Source: Anaerolineae bacterium (GTDB lineage: Bacteria > Chloroflexota > Anaerolineae > JACIWR01). From it: a stretch of DNA of 9,544 nt. Shown in pieces: positions 1-5,700 of this stretch; position 1 is the stretch's first letter, and every line of letters starts with the position of its first letter. The notes under the pieces are model-generated. The model was not told where the DNA came from and made no database searches. It worked only from the letters and a program-made list of their open reading frames with translations. The translations under genes were made by a program, and so were the position numbers. The stretch covers positions 1-9,544 of the forward strand of contig JAGGZG010000077.1 of the NCBI GenBank assembly GCA_021162125.1. The letters are read 5' to 3'.

Positions 1-191
1 GTACTTGAGAAAAGTCGGTGCTGCTGCCGCGTCGCCTGGACGTGAACGTCCAGGCTGAGCAGGCGAAGAGTGCTGAAGCACCCTTCGCCAACGTGGACGG
101 CGGCTCCGAGGCCACCACAGCCTGCTTTTAGCAGGCTTCTGCTGCTGAGCCTGGCGCTTCAGCGCCGGGCGGGGGCGGATTTCTCAACTAC
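1..191. repeat. Structured intergenic repeat, copy 1 (multi-hairpin; left edge at or beyond window start)
   Basis: This stretch has no credible gene but is packed with inverted repeats. The leading hairpin pairs GCCTGGACG (34-42) with CGTCCAGGC (47-55) around a TGAA loop. The following arm CCAGGCTGAG (50-59) is complementary to CTGAGCCTGG (145-154) with one mismatch. Between them lie GGCGAAG (62-68) with CTTCGCC (84-90), and AGCCTGC (119-125) with GCAGGCT (131-137). A further hairpin GGCGC/GCGCC (153-166) leads into a GC-rich tail. The outermost arms, GTA-C-TTGAGAAA (1-12) and TTTCTCAA-C-TAC (180-191), pair with one mismatch. The order of parts (hairpin, long arm, inner hairpins, partner arm, TTNAGCGCC tail) matches the elements at 5598-5700 and 8498-8703. 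Whether it acts as DNA or RNA is unknown. Confidence 0.7.
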
Positions 192-219
192 TGACAATGA
201 CAAGGTCTCGTTGTAGTGT
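191..219 (+). promoter_or_regulatory. Weak candidate sigma-70 promoter for rpmE
   Basis: CTGACA (191-196) matches five of six positions of the -35 consensus and is followed, after exactly 17 bases, by TAGTGT (214-219), a poor -10. It is the only reasonable pair between the repeat and the gene. Transcription from upstream of the window is equally possible. Confidence 0.3.
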
Positions 220-244
220 TGGCTAGGAAGTGAGAGAGGGAGTT

Positions 245-586
245 ATGAAAAAAGATATTCATCCTAAGTACTATCCAAATGCTGTCGTGCATTGTAGCTG
301 TGGTAACACGTTTATAGTGGGAGCTACTCAGAAGGAAATTCACACTGACGTGTGTTCGGCCTGCCATCCTTTCTTCACGGGCGAACAACGCATCGTGGAT
401 ACGGCGGGACAGGTGGAACGCTTCTTGAAACGTCTCGAACGGCGTGACAAGATCCTGACCGTGGTATCGGACGAGAAGCCCGAGCAGAATCAAGAGGAGA
501 AAACAAAGGCAAAGGCGAAAAAGAGGGTCAGGAAGGCGACCGAGCCTGCCCCTGCGGATGCGGCAGAGGCAGCAGCCGAGGTTTAA
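245..586 (+). CDS. rpmE: 50S ribosomal protein L31, zinc-binding type, with long C-terminal tail
   Basis: This is ribosomal protein L31 of the large subunit, which sits at the central protuberance and contributes to contacts with the small subunit. The opening MKKDIHPKYYP and the four cysteines (C17, C19, C37, C40; motifs HCSCGNTF and VCSACHPFFTG) identify the zinc-binding form. The family core ends near residue 70, where most homologues stop. This 113-residue protein carries about 43 more residues: a Glu/Gln/Lys-rich stretch, then KAKAKKRVRK, then an Ala/Pro/Glu-rich end. The start is the ATG at 245, because the GAGGGAG just upstream is a good ribosome-binding site and the protein then begins exactly as the family does. 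An in-frame GTG at 230 would add MREGV and lacks such a site. The gene is followed by a strong terminator, so it is probably transcribed alone or ends an upstream unit. Confidence 0.95.
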   Translation: MKKDIHPKYYPNAVVHCSCGNTFIVGATQKEIHTDVCSACHPFFTGEQRIVDTAGQVERFLKRLERRDKILTVVSDEKPEQNQEEKTKAKAKKRVRKATEPAPADAAEAAAEV

Positions 587-624
587 TTGCACCCGAATTT
601 GGCGGTGCTGAAATGTGCGGGTCC

Positions 625-664
625 TCACGGGGCAGATGGGAGTTACGTCTGCCCCGTGATTTTT
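625..664 (+). terminator. Intrinsic terminator after rpmE
   Basis: TCACGGGGCAGA (625-636) and TCTGCCCCGTGA (648-659) form a perfect 12-bp stem with an 11-base loop, followed at once by five T residues (660-664). It lies 38 bases after the rpmE stop. Confidence 0.92.
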
Positions 665-690
665 AGGTAGACGCGCGGGGGAAGCCTGTC

Positions 691-717
691 CTCCCCCCGT
701 GGAACGGGGGAGCTAGA
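691..717. repeat. Partial copy of the structured repeat (leading hairpin only)
   Basis: CTCCCCCCGT (691-700), a GGA loop, and ACGGGGGAG (704-712) form a hairpin with one bulged C. It is followed by CTAGAGG, which resembles the CTACGAG after the leading hairpin of the copy at 8535-8563. The GGA loop and the flanking GT/AC closing pairs are shared with that copy, while the rest of the stem differs but still pairs. No partner arm or tail is seen, so this is a fragment or a chance look-alike. It lies between the rpmE terminator and the M16 peptidase gene. I see no convincing promoter in 665-767. Confidence 0.45.
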
Positions 718-767
718 GGGGGCGCGATCCGTGCACAGCCACTTCACTGGTACTCCATGGAGAGAAC

Positions 768-2036
768 ATGTATATCAAAACAACGTTGGATAACGGCCTG
801 CGCATTCTAACCACGACCATGCCCCACACACGCTCGGTGGGTCTGGCCTTCTTCGTGGGGGTGGGTTCTCGTTACGAGACCGATACCCAGGCCGGCGCTT
901 CGCATTTTATCGAGCACATGATGTTCAAAGGGACGGAGAGACGCCCCTCTGCCAGGGAAATTGCCACCGCTATCGAAGGGGTGGGCGGGGTGTTCAACGC
1001 CACAACAGGCCGCGAGGTCACGGCTTATTGGGCGAAAGTGGCCGCGCCTCACCGCTCGGTGGCGATTGACGTGATGGTGGACATGCTGCGCCATCCACGG
1101 TTCGATCCCGTTGAGATTGAAAAAGAACGGTGGGTGATCATCGAGGAGATCAACCACACACTGGACACCCCGGATCAACTGGTCCACCTGCTGATTGATC
1201 AATTAAGTTGGCCCGATCATCCCCTGGGCCGGGACGTTGCCGGGACACGGGAGAGTGTGAGTGCGCTGGATCGCCAGGCGCTACTGGACTACATGCGCCA
1301 TTACTACGTGCCGGGCAACGTGGTGATCAGTGTGGCGGGCCACGTTGAGCACCAGGCGGTGGTGGACGAATTGACCCGTTTGCTGGGCGATTGGACCGAC
1401 GGCGAACGCCGGGATTTTCTCCCGGCCGAGGACAATCAGACTTCGCCCCGTCTGCGGGTGCACTACAAAGATACCGAGCAGGCCCAGCTCTGCCTGAGCG
1501 TGCCCGGCCTGCACCGCCTGCACCCGGACCGCTTCGCGTTGCGCGTCCTCAACACTATTCTGGGTGAGGGGATGAGCAGCCGCTTGTTCCTGGAAATCCG
1601 CGAAAAACGAGGGTTGGCCTATAGTGTAAGCTCGTATATCAGCACGTTAGAGGACGTGGGCACGGCGGGGGTGTACGCCGGAGTGGACCCGGCACGCATC
1701 CAGGAGGCGATCCGTGCCATCCTGGCCGAGTGGGATCGTTTGCGGCAGGAGCCGGTATCGGAGGAGGAACTGGACAAGGCCCGCGAGTATTTCAAGGGGC
1801 GGTTGCTGCTGCAAATGGAGGATACTTTTAGTGTAGCGGCGTGGTTTGGACAGCAAGAGTTAATGACCCCTGACGAAGTGCTGACTGTGGATCAGGTGGT
1901 GGCCGAGCTGGACAAGGTCACGGTGGAGGACGTGCAGCGGTTGGCACAGCGGCTCTTCGTTGGTGAGAAGCTGAACTTGGCTGTGGTCGGGCCGTTCGAG
2001 GAGGAGGACGAGTTCCGCGATTCACTACGGTTGTGA
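768..2036 (+). CDS. M16 family zinc metallopeptidase (processing-peptidase-like)
   Basis: This 422-residue single-chain peptidase belongs to the M16 (pitrilysin, mitochondrial processing peptidase beta-like) family, close in layout to the Bacillus MlpA/YmxG group. The inverted zinc motif HxxEH is present as H46-F-I-E49-H50, inside the typical ASHFIEHMMFKGT context. The third zinc ligand is a glutamate at E126 or E127 in RWVIIEEI, the expected distance away. The second, non-catalytic half carries the family signature GEGMSSRLF (266-274) followed by REKRGLAYS (279-286). Length is normal and all zinc ligands are intact, so it should be active. No signal peptide is visible, which suggests cytoplasmic turnover of peptides or small proteins; the substrate is unknown. 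The ATG at 768 follows GGAGAG. It is the first of three forward genes with short gaps, probably an operon. Confidence 0.93.
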   Translation: MYIKTTLDNGLRILTTTMPHTRSVGLAFFVGVGSRYETDTQAGASHFIEHMMFKGTERRPSAREIATAIEGVGGVFNATTGREVTAYWAKVAAPHRSVAIDVMVDMLRHPRFDPVEIEKERWVIIEEINHTLDTPDQLVHLLIDQLSWPDHPLGRDVAGTRESVSALDRQALLDYMRHYYVPGNVVISVAGHVEHQAVVDELTRLLGDWTDGERRDFLPAEDNQTSPRLRVHYKDTEQAQLCLSVPGLHRLHPDRFALRVLNTILGEGMSSRLFLEIREKRGLAYSVSSYISTLEDVGTAGVYAGVDPARIQEAIRAILAEWDRLRQEPVSEEELDKAREYFKGRLLLQMEDTFSVAAWFGQQELMTPDEVLTVDQVVAELDKVTVEDVQRLAQRLFVGEKLNLAVVGPFEEEDEFRDSLRL

Positions 2037-2083
2037 GTCGGCAGAGATTGGCCAGGGGTGCTGCGTGAGGAGGAGGGAGAAAA

Positions 2084-2383
2084 GTGGTTAAATTGCTGTT
2101 GACGTGGGACATCAAACCTGGGCAGGAGGCCGAGTATTTTGACTTCGTGTACAAGGAGTTCGGGCCGGGGTTGATTAAGCTGGGCATACAGATCACCGAG
2201 GCATGGTACACCGCTTTTGGAACAGGGCCACAGATTCTGATCGGCGGAGTGGTGGACACCCAGGAGACGCTGTCCGCTATTCTGGATAGCGAGGAATGGG
2301 CGCGCCTCTATAAAAAGCTGTCGCGCTACATTACCAACTTTAACCGCCGCGTGGTGCAGGCCACGGGCCGATTCCAATTGTGA
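2084..2383 (+). CDS. Small conserved-type protein, possible dimeric alpha/beta-barrel (ferredoxin-like) fold
   Basis: I do not recognise a named family. The 99-residue protein starts with a beta-strand (VKLLLTWDIKPG), then an Asp/Glu/Phe-rich helix (QEAEYFDFVYKEF), a strand around ITEAWYTAFG, a strand around QILIGGVVD, and C-terminal helices (ILDSEEWARLYKKLSRY). This strand-helix-strand order, and a WxxxxGxGPQILIGGV-type core, resemble the small dimeric alpha/beta-barrel proteins (ABM, EthD or NIPSNAP type). That match is by shape only. Translation starts at a GTG preceded by an excellent ribosome-binding site, GGAGGGAGA (2072-2080). It begins 47 bases after the M16 gene and the next gene follows within 40 bases, so the three are likely co-transcribed. 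No catalytic residues can be assigned. Confidence 0.8.
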   Translation: MVKLLLTWDIKPGQEAEYFDFVYKEFGPGLIKLGIQITEAWYTAFGTGPQILIGGVVDTQETLSAILDSEEWARLYKKLSRYITNFNRRVVQATGRFQL

Positions 2384-2395
2384 GGTAGTGTCGGG

Positions 2396-3955
2396 GTGGG
2401 GAAAAAGGGCGTGGAGGAGTGCGTGAGGGGAAAGCCGCTCTACCTGCTTTTCACCGTGTTCGTCAGCGGGATGGTCACCCTGGCCGTGGAACTTTCCGCC
2501 TCGCGGCTGTTGGACCCGTACTTTGGCACTTCCAACGTGGTGTGGGCCAACCTCATCGGGTTGATCCTGGCCTACCTGACCGTGGGCTACTTCGTTGGCG
2601 GACGACTGGCCGACCGCTACCCCCGGCCCGAGGTGCTGTACGGCATCACCGGAACGGCAGGCGTTCTGGTTGGACTGGTGCCCTTCGTCGCCCGCCCTGT
2701 CCTTTTGCTGGCCAGCCGGGGATTCGCCACCTACAGCGTGGGTTTGCTCCTCGGCTCTTTTATTGGAGTATTGCTCCTGTTTGCCTTGCCAGTGACTCTC
2801 CTGGGTTTCGTCTCCCCGTTCGCCATCCGCTTGGCCATGCAGGACGTGCGCTCGGCGGGTGACATTGCCGGCGTGGTCTACGGTATCTCTACGTTAGGCA
2901 GCATCCTGGGTACTTTCGCCCCTGTGCTGGTATTGATCCCCAACATCGGCACGCGATACACTTTCTTGTCCTTCGCCGGCCTCTTATTACTCGTTTCCAT
3001 CGGCGGCCTGATGCGAGCGCGCAGCCGGGCAGCGTGGGTGTTCGCCACTTTCCTGCTGCTGCTCCTCGCCCTGGGTCTGCTCTCACGACAGGCGGTCATC
3101 AAGCCGGCGGAGGGGATGATTTTCGAGGCAGAGTCAGCCTACAATTACATCCAGGTGGTGGAGGTGAGAGGCACGCGCTATCTGCTACTGAACGAGGGGC
3201 AGGCCGTGCATTCCGTTTACAATCCCAACTCGCTGGCCACCTTCGGCACGTGGGATTACTTTTTGGTGGCCCCGTTCTTCAATGCCCCGCCGTACACACC
3301 TGATCAGGTGCGCAGTTTGTGCATGATCGGCCTGGCAGCGGGGACTACGCCCCGGCAGTACACTGCCGTCTTCGGCCCGATCCCCATTGACGGGGTGGAG
3401 ATTGACCCCGTGATCGTGGACGTGGGCCGTCGCCTTTTCGCCATGACCGAGCCTAACCTGGCCGTGCACGTTGAGGATGGCCGCTATTTTCTGGCCCGCA
3501 CCCAGGCCCGCTATGACGTGGTGGCCGTGGACGCCTATCGCCTGCCCTACATTCCCTTTCATCTGACGACGAAGGAGTTTTTCACCGAGGTGCGCGATCA
3601 CCTGGTCGAGAAGGGCGTGGTGGTCATCAACGTGGGGCGCACGGAGGATGACTATCGCCTGGTCGAGGCCCTGGCCACCACCATGGCCGCCGTTTTCCCC
3701 TCGGTGTACGTCGTGGACGTGCCCGAAACGTTCAATAGCGTGGTGGTGGCCACCGTGCAGGAAACGCGGGCCGCGAACCTGACCGCCAATCTGACAGGCA
3801 TCACCGACCCTTTCCTGCGCAATGTCGTGGCCCAGGCTGCCGCTCATCTGCGGCCGCTGGAAGGCGCAGGGCCGGTGCTCACCGATGACCGCGCTCCGGT
3901 GGAACAGTTGTCGAATCTCATGGTGTTGCGCTACGTGCTGCAAATGGCCGAGTAA
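2396..3955 (+). CDS. Membrane protein with C-terminal spermidine-synthase-like domain
   Basis: The N-terminal half (about residues 14-230) holds seven hydrophobic segments, for example 14-35, 48-68, 82-106, 114-140, 157-182, 188-206 and 212-230. The C-terminal half is a spermidine-synthase-like Rossmann methyltransferase fold. It opens with ESAYNYIQVVEV (246-257) and LLLNEGQAVHS, then shows the nucleotide-binding loop IGLAAGTTPR (311-320), acidic DGVEIDP (332-338), EDGRYFL (360-366), and DAYRLPYIPFHLTTKEFF with D379 at the catalytic-aspartate position. The family of membrane-fused spermidine-synthase-like proteins is widespread, but true aminopropyltransferase activity is unproven for most. 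The start is uncertain: the GTG at 2396 has only a weak GAGG upstream, whereas the GTG at 2423 follows GGAGGA and gives a protein beginning (M)RGKPLYLLF. It is the last gene of the forward trio and converges on the next gene after 43 bases. Confidence 0.9.
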   Translation: MGKKGVEECVRGKPLYLLFTVFVSGMVTLAVELSASRLLDPYFGTSNVVWANLIGLILAYLTVGYFVGGRLADRYPRPEVLYGITGTAGVLVGLVPFVARPVLLLASRGFATYSVGLLLGSFIGVLLLFALPVTLLGFVSPFAIRLAMQDVRSAGDIAGVVYGISTLGSILGTFAPVLVLIPNIGTRYTFLSFAGLLLLVSIGGLMRARSRAAWVFATFLLLLLALGLLSRQAVIKPAEGMIFEAESAYNYIQVVEVRGTRYLLLNEGQAVHSVYNPNSLATFGTWDYFLVAPFFNAPPYTPDQVRSLCMIGLAAGTTPRQYTAVFGPIPIDGVEIDPVIVDVGRRLFAMTEPNLAVHVEDGRYFLARTQARYDVVAVDAYRLPYIPFHLTTKEFFTEVRDHLVEKGVVVINVGRTEDDYRLVEALATTMAAVFPSVYVVDVPETFNSVVVATVQETRAANLTANLTGITDPFLRNVVAQAAAHLRPLEGAGPVLTDDRAPVEQLSNLMVLRYVLQMAE

Positions 3956-3998
3956 GAGGATGCGGCGCCGAGCCTCAGAGCGTTTTAGCGGGCATTGT

Positions 3999-5183
3999 CT
4001 ATCCCAACAACTTCTCTATCGTTTTGACCTGCTCCGTGAAGACAAACCCTCGCTGGCGAGCTTGGGCCATGAACGACGCGGGGGGCACAGACTGCTCCAG
4101 CGGTACCGCGCCCGGTGGCGTCTCGCCCCGGGCCATCATCTGTGCCACGATGGCCGCCGCCCAGCCAGTGGTGCGCTCCATGGCGCTGAAGCCAGTCTCG
4201 ACGTCATAGAAGTCCATCAGGTCAATCACGACCTCTTTCTCCCGCCCGTTATCCCGCCCCCGGCAGGCGACTCGTAGCACAACGATGTCCCGATTGCAAG
4301 GAAAGGTGATCTTGGGCTCCAGCAATGTGTGGTAAACCTCTCTGGGCACAACTGATTGACCGTTGACTGGCACCGGTACGCGGTCAAAGAGACCCAGGTC
4401 ACGGAAAGCCCGAAAGACTGCCGCGTGACCGGGGTAGCGCACGGTTTTTTCCTCGTAAACCTCCAACACGCCTTCGAAGGTCCAGGGGCAAGTCGAAGTG
4501 CCCCCCACCGTGATAAACGCCTCGCAGCGCCCAACCGGGGCGGGGAAATCCACCATCTCAACTTCAGTAAAGGCCGGCAACTCGACGCGACGGCCACCGC
4601 GCAACACCACGGCGTTCCCATCGTACTCGTTGGTCAAACCCTCGACGTTGAAAGTGAGTGAGAAGTCAAACGGTGGACTAGGCTTTTGCGGCAGCCCCCC
4701 CACCCAGATACGCACCTCGCGCGGGTGGCTCATCTGGGCCATGGCATAGGCGGCCAGCGTGTTGCCCATCCCCGGCTGTAGGCCGCAATCGGGTATGATC
4801 GAGACACCAGCAGCGCGGGCTTCCGCGTCCAGGGCCAACTGCTGCCAGACGATGTCCGTGTTGCCACCCAGATCGCAGAGGTGTGTGCGAGAAGCGATCG
4901 CCGCCCGGCTGATGCCCACGTTGAAACGATAGGGTGCGGCACTCAAGGCGGCGTCCACATCGGCCAGGAACGCGATCAGCTCAGCCTCGTTGCTGACGTC
5001 TACCTGCGCAGCGCGGACGCGGTCGCTGCTCAGTAAGCGGTTGACCCGCTCCGCGCCAGCCTTTGCCACGGCTAGATCCACATCGGCCAGCAGCACGGCA
5101 ACAGCGTCGCCATGGCGTGCCATATCATAAGCAGCGGCTACGCCCTGCCGCCCGGCCCCGAGAACAGCGTAAGTGTAGTGCAT
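3999..5183 (-). CDS. Saccharopine dehydrogenase family oxidoreductase, L-lysine 6-dehydrogenase-like
   Basis: This 394-residue enzyme has an N-terminal Rossmann NAD(P)-binding domain (VLGAGRQG, residues 7-14, with acidic D34/D36 after the second strand). The substrate domain carries CDLGGNTD (103-110), IIPDCGLQPGMGN (129-141), VGGLPQKPSPPF (161-172), a GGTSTCPWTFEG block and RTTGWAAAIVAQM. From memory, this succession closely follows Geobacillus L-lysine 6-dehydrogenase, which oxidatively deaminates the lysine epsilon-amino group to allysine, which cyclises to piperideine-6-carboxylate. Substrate is therefore likely lysine or a close relative, but not proven; true saccharopine dehydrogenases share the fold. 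The ATG at 5183 is preceded (minus strand) by GGAGGAC (5197-5191). The ~340-base leader holds a promoter, a cobalamin riboswitch and two terminators, so expression probably depends on B12 status. No other promoter is evident closer to the start. Confidence 0.88.
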   Translation of the reverse strand: MHYTYAVLGAGRQGVAAAYDMARHGDAVAVLLADVDLAVAKAGAERVNRLLSSDRVRAAQVDVSNEAELIAFLADVDAALSAAPYRFNVGISRAAIASRTHLCDLGGNTDIVWQQLALDAEARAAGVSIIPDCGLQPGMGNTLAAYAMAQMSHPREVRIWVGGLPQKPSPPFDFSLTFNVEGLTNEYDGNAVVLRGGRRVELPAFTEVEMVDFPAPVGRCEAFITVGGTSTCPWTFEGVLEVYEEKTVRYPGHAAVFRAFRDLGLFDRVPVPVNGQSVVPREVYHTLLEPKITFPCNRDIVVLRVACRGRDNGREKEVVIDLMDFYDVETGFSAMERTTGWAAAIVAQMMARGETPPGAVPLEQSVPPASFMAQARQRGFVFTEQVKTIEKLLG

Positions 5184-5257
5184 GTATCAAGTCCTCCAGC
5201 ATCAAGATTTTCACCGTGAATGTCGAAGAAACTAATAGGGTGTGTTTCATCCAAATT

Positions 5258-5291
5258 AAAAAGCCCTCGACCAGGTGAAAGATTCGAGGGC
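5258..5291 (-). terminator. Second intrinsic terminator in the leader of the lysine-dehydrogenase-like gene
   Basis: On the minus strand GCCCTCGA (5291-5284) pairs with TCGAGGGC (5270-5263) around a 13-base loop, followed by TTTTT (5262-5258). It lies between the first terminator and the start codon, so full-length mRNA must read through it. Confidence 0.85.
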
Positions 5292-5306
5292 AAGCCGTGC
5301 ACGACG

Positions 5307-5342
5307 AAAAAAGCCCCCTTCTCGGAGATGGCAAGGGGGCTT
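5307..5342 (-). terminator. First intrinsic terminator, likely expression platform of the cobalamin riboswitch
   Basis: On the minus strand AAGCCCCCTT (5342-5333) pairs perfectly with AAGGGGGCTT (5320-5311), and four more T residues follow (5310-5307). The left arm with its flank contains CCCCTTGC, the exact complement of GCAAGGGG inside the riboswitch aptamer (minus strand 5505-5498). This suggests mutually exclusive antiterminator and terminator pairing. Confidence 0.9.
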
Positions 5343-5413
5343 ACAATTGTCTGTCTAGAGACGAGACAGGCCCGTTCCGCGCCCTTTCTCTCGAAGGTCG
5401 TCCTGGAACATCA

Positions 5414-5527
5414 CCGAGGCGGGTAATCTGGCTTCCTCGCTTGCGAGGTTACAGTTGCGGGACAGCGCCGGACTTTCACCGGTCTTCCCCCGTTAGACCC
5501 CTTGCTTCCGGGCGTGGGGCACCTCGG
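5414..5527 (-). promoter_or_regulatory. Cobalamin (B12) riboswitch aptamer
   Basis: Read on the minus strand, the closing stem P1 is CCGAGG (5527-5522) with CCTCGG (5419-5414). Next come the hallmark core elements of the Rfam cobalamin family: GGGGGAAGACCGGTGAAAGT then CCGGCGCTGTCCCGCAACTG, a variable hairpin CCTCGC/GCGAGG (5448-5435), and the B12 box AGCCAGATTACCCGCC. The family binds adenosyl- or other cobalamins and usually switches off downstream genes when the ligand is abundant. Here it is transcribed from the promoter at 5577-5549. It is followed after about 70 bases by two terminators and then by the lysine-6-dehydrogenase-like gene. The identification rests on conserved core sequence and pairing seen by eye, without a covariance-model score. 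Confidence 0.93.
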
Positions 5528-5548
5528 CTTTCTATGCGATTGGGCGCG

Positions 5549-5577
5549 ATTGTAACACCAAATTGGTGAGAAGTCAA
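5549..5577 (-). promoter_or_regulatory. Sigma-70 promoter driving the riboswitch leader, with palindrome in spacer
   Basis: On the minus strand TTGACT (5577-5572) and TACAAT (5554-5549) are separated by exactly 17 bases; each matches the consensus in five of six positions. The expected start point lies near 5542, about 15 bases before the riboswitch P1 stem. The spacer contains the palindrome CACCAA-N-TTGGTG (5556-5568), a possible operator. Confidence 0.82.
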
Positions 5578-5597
5578 GTTATGGAAGTGTCCTACTC

Positions 5598-5700
5598 GCC
5601 CGGAGCTGGAAGCTCCGGGCTGAGAGCGCAAAGCCCCCTTCAGGGGCTAAATTGCAGCCCGCAGGGCTTCGCCCTTTCAGCCCGGTTGTTTTAGCGCCGG
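5598..5700. repeat. Structured intergenic repeat, copy 2, overlapping the 3' end of nagA
   Basis: The leading hairpin pairs GCCCGGAGCT (5598-5607) with AGCTCCGGGC (5611-5620) around a GGA loop. The following arm CCGGGCTGA (5615-5623) is a perfect 9-base complement of TCAGCCCGG (5677-5685). Inside lie AGCCCC/GGGGCT (5632-5648) and GGGC/GCCC (5664-5674). The tail TTTTAGCGCCGGG (5689-5701) matches the tails of the other two copies. The right-hand part, from 5677 on, is coding sequence for the last residues of NagA. Confidence 0.72.

Noticed and set aside
3185..3943. Long open frame (252 codons) on the minus strand
   Set aside because: It lies fully inside the spermidine-synthase-like gene, is His/Gly/Gln-rich without domain logic, and mirrors that gene's codons. 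It is a shadow frame of GC-rich coding DNA.
3956..3998. Terminator or repeat fragment in the convergent gap (GCGTTTTAGCGGGC resembles the repeat tail)
   Set aside because: There is no stable stem followed by a T-run on either strand, and the 14-base resemblance to the tail is too short to claim as a copy.
5125..5334. Small minus-strand open frame (69 codons) in the riboswitch leader, a possible leader peptide
   Set aside because: It starts inside the first terminator and runs through the second, overlaps the start of the dehydrogenase gene, and has no clear ribosome-binding site.
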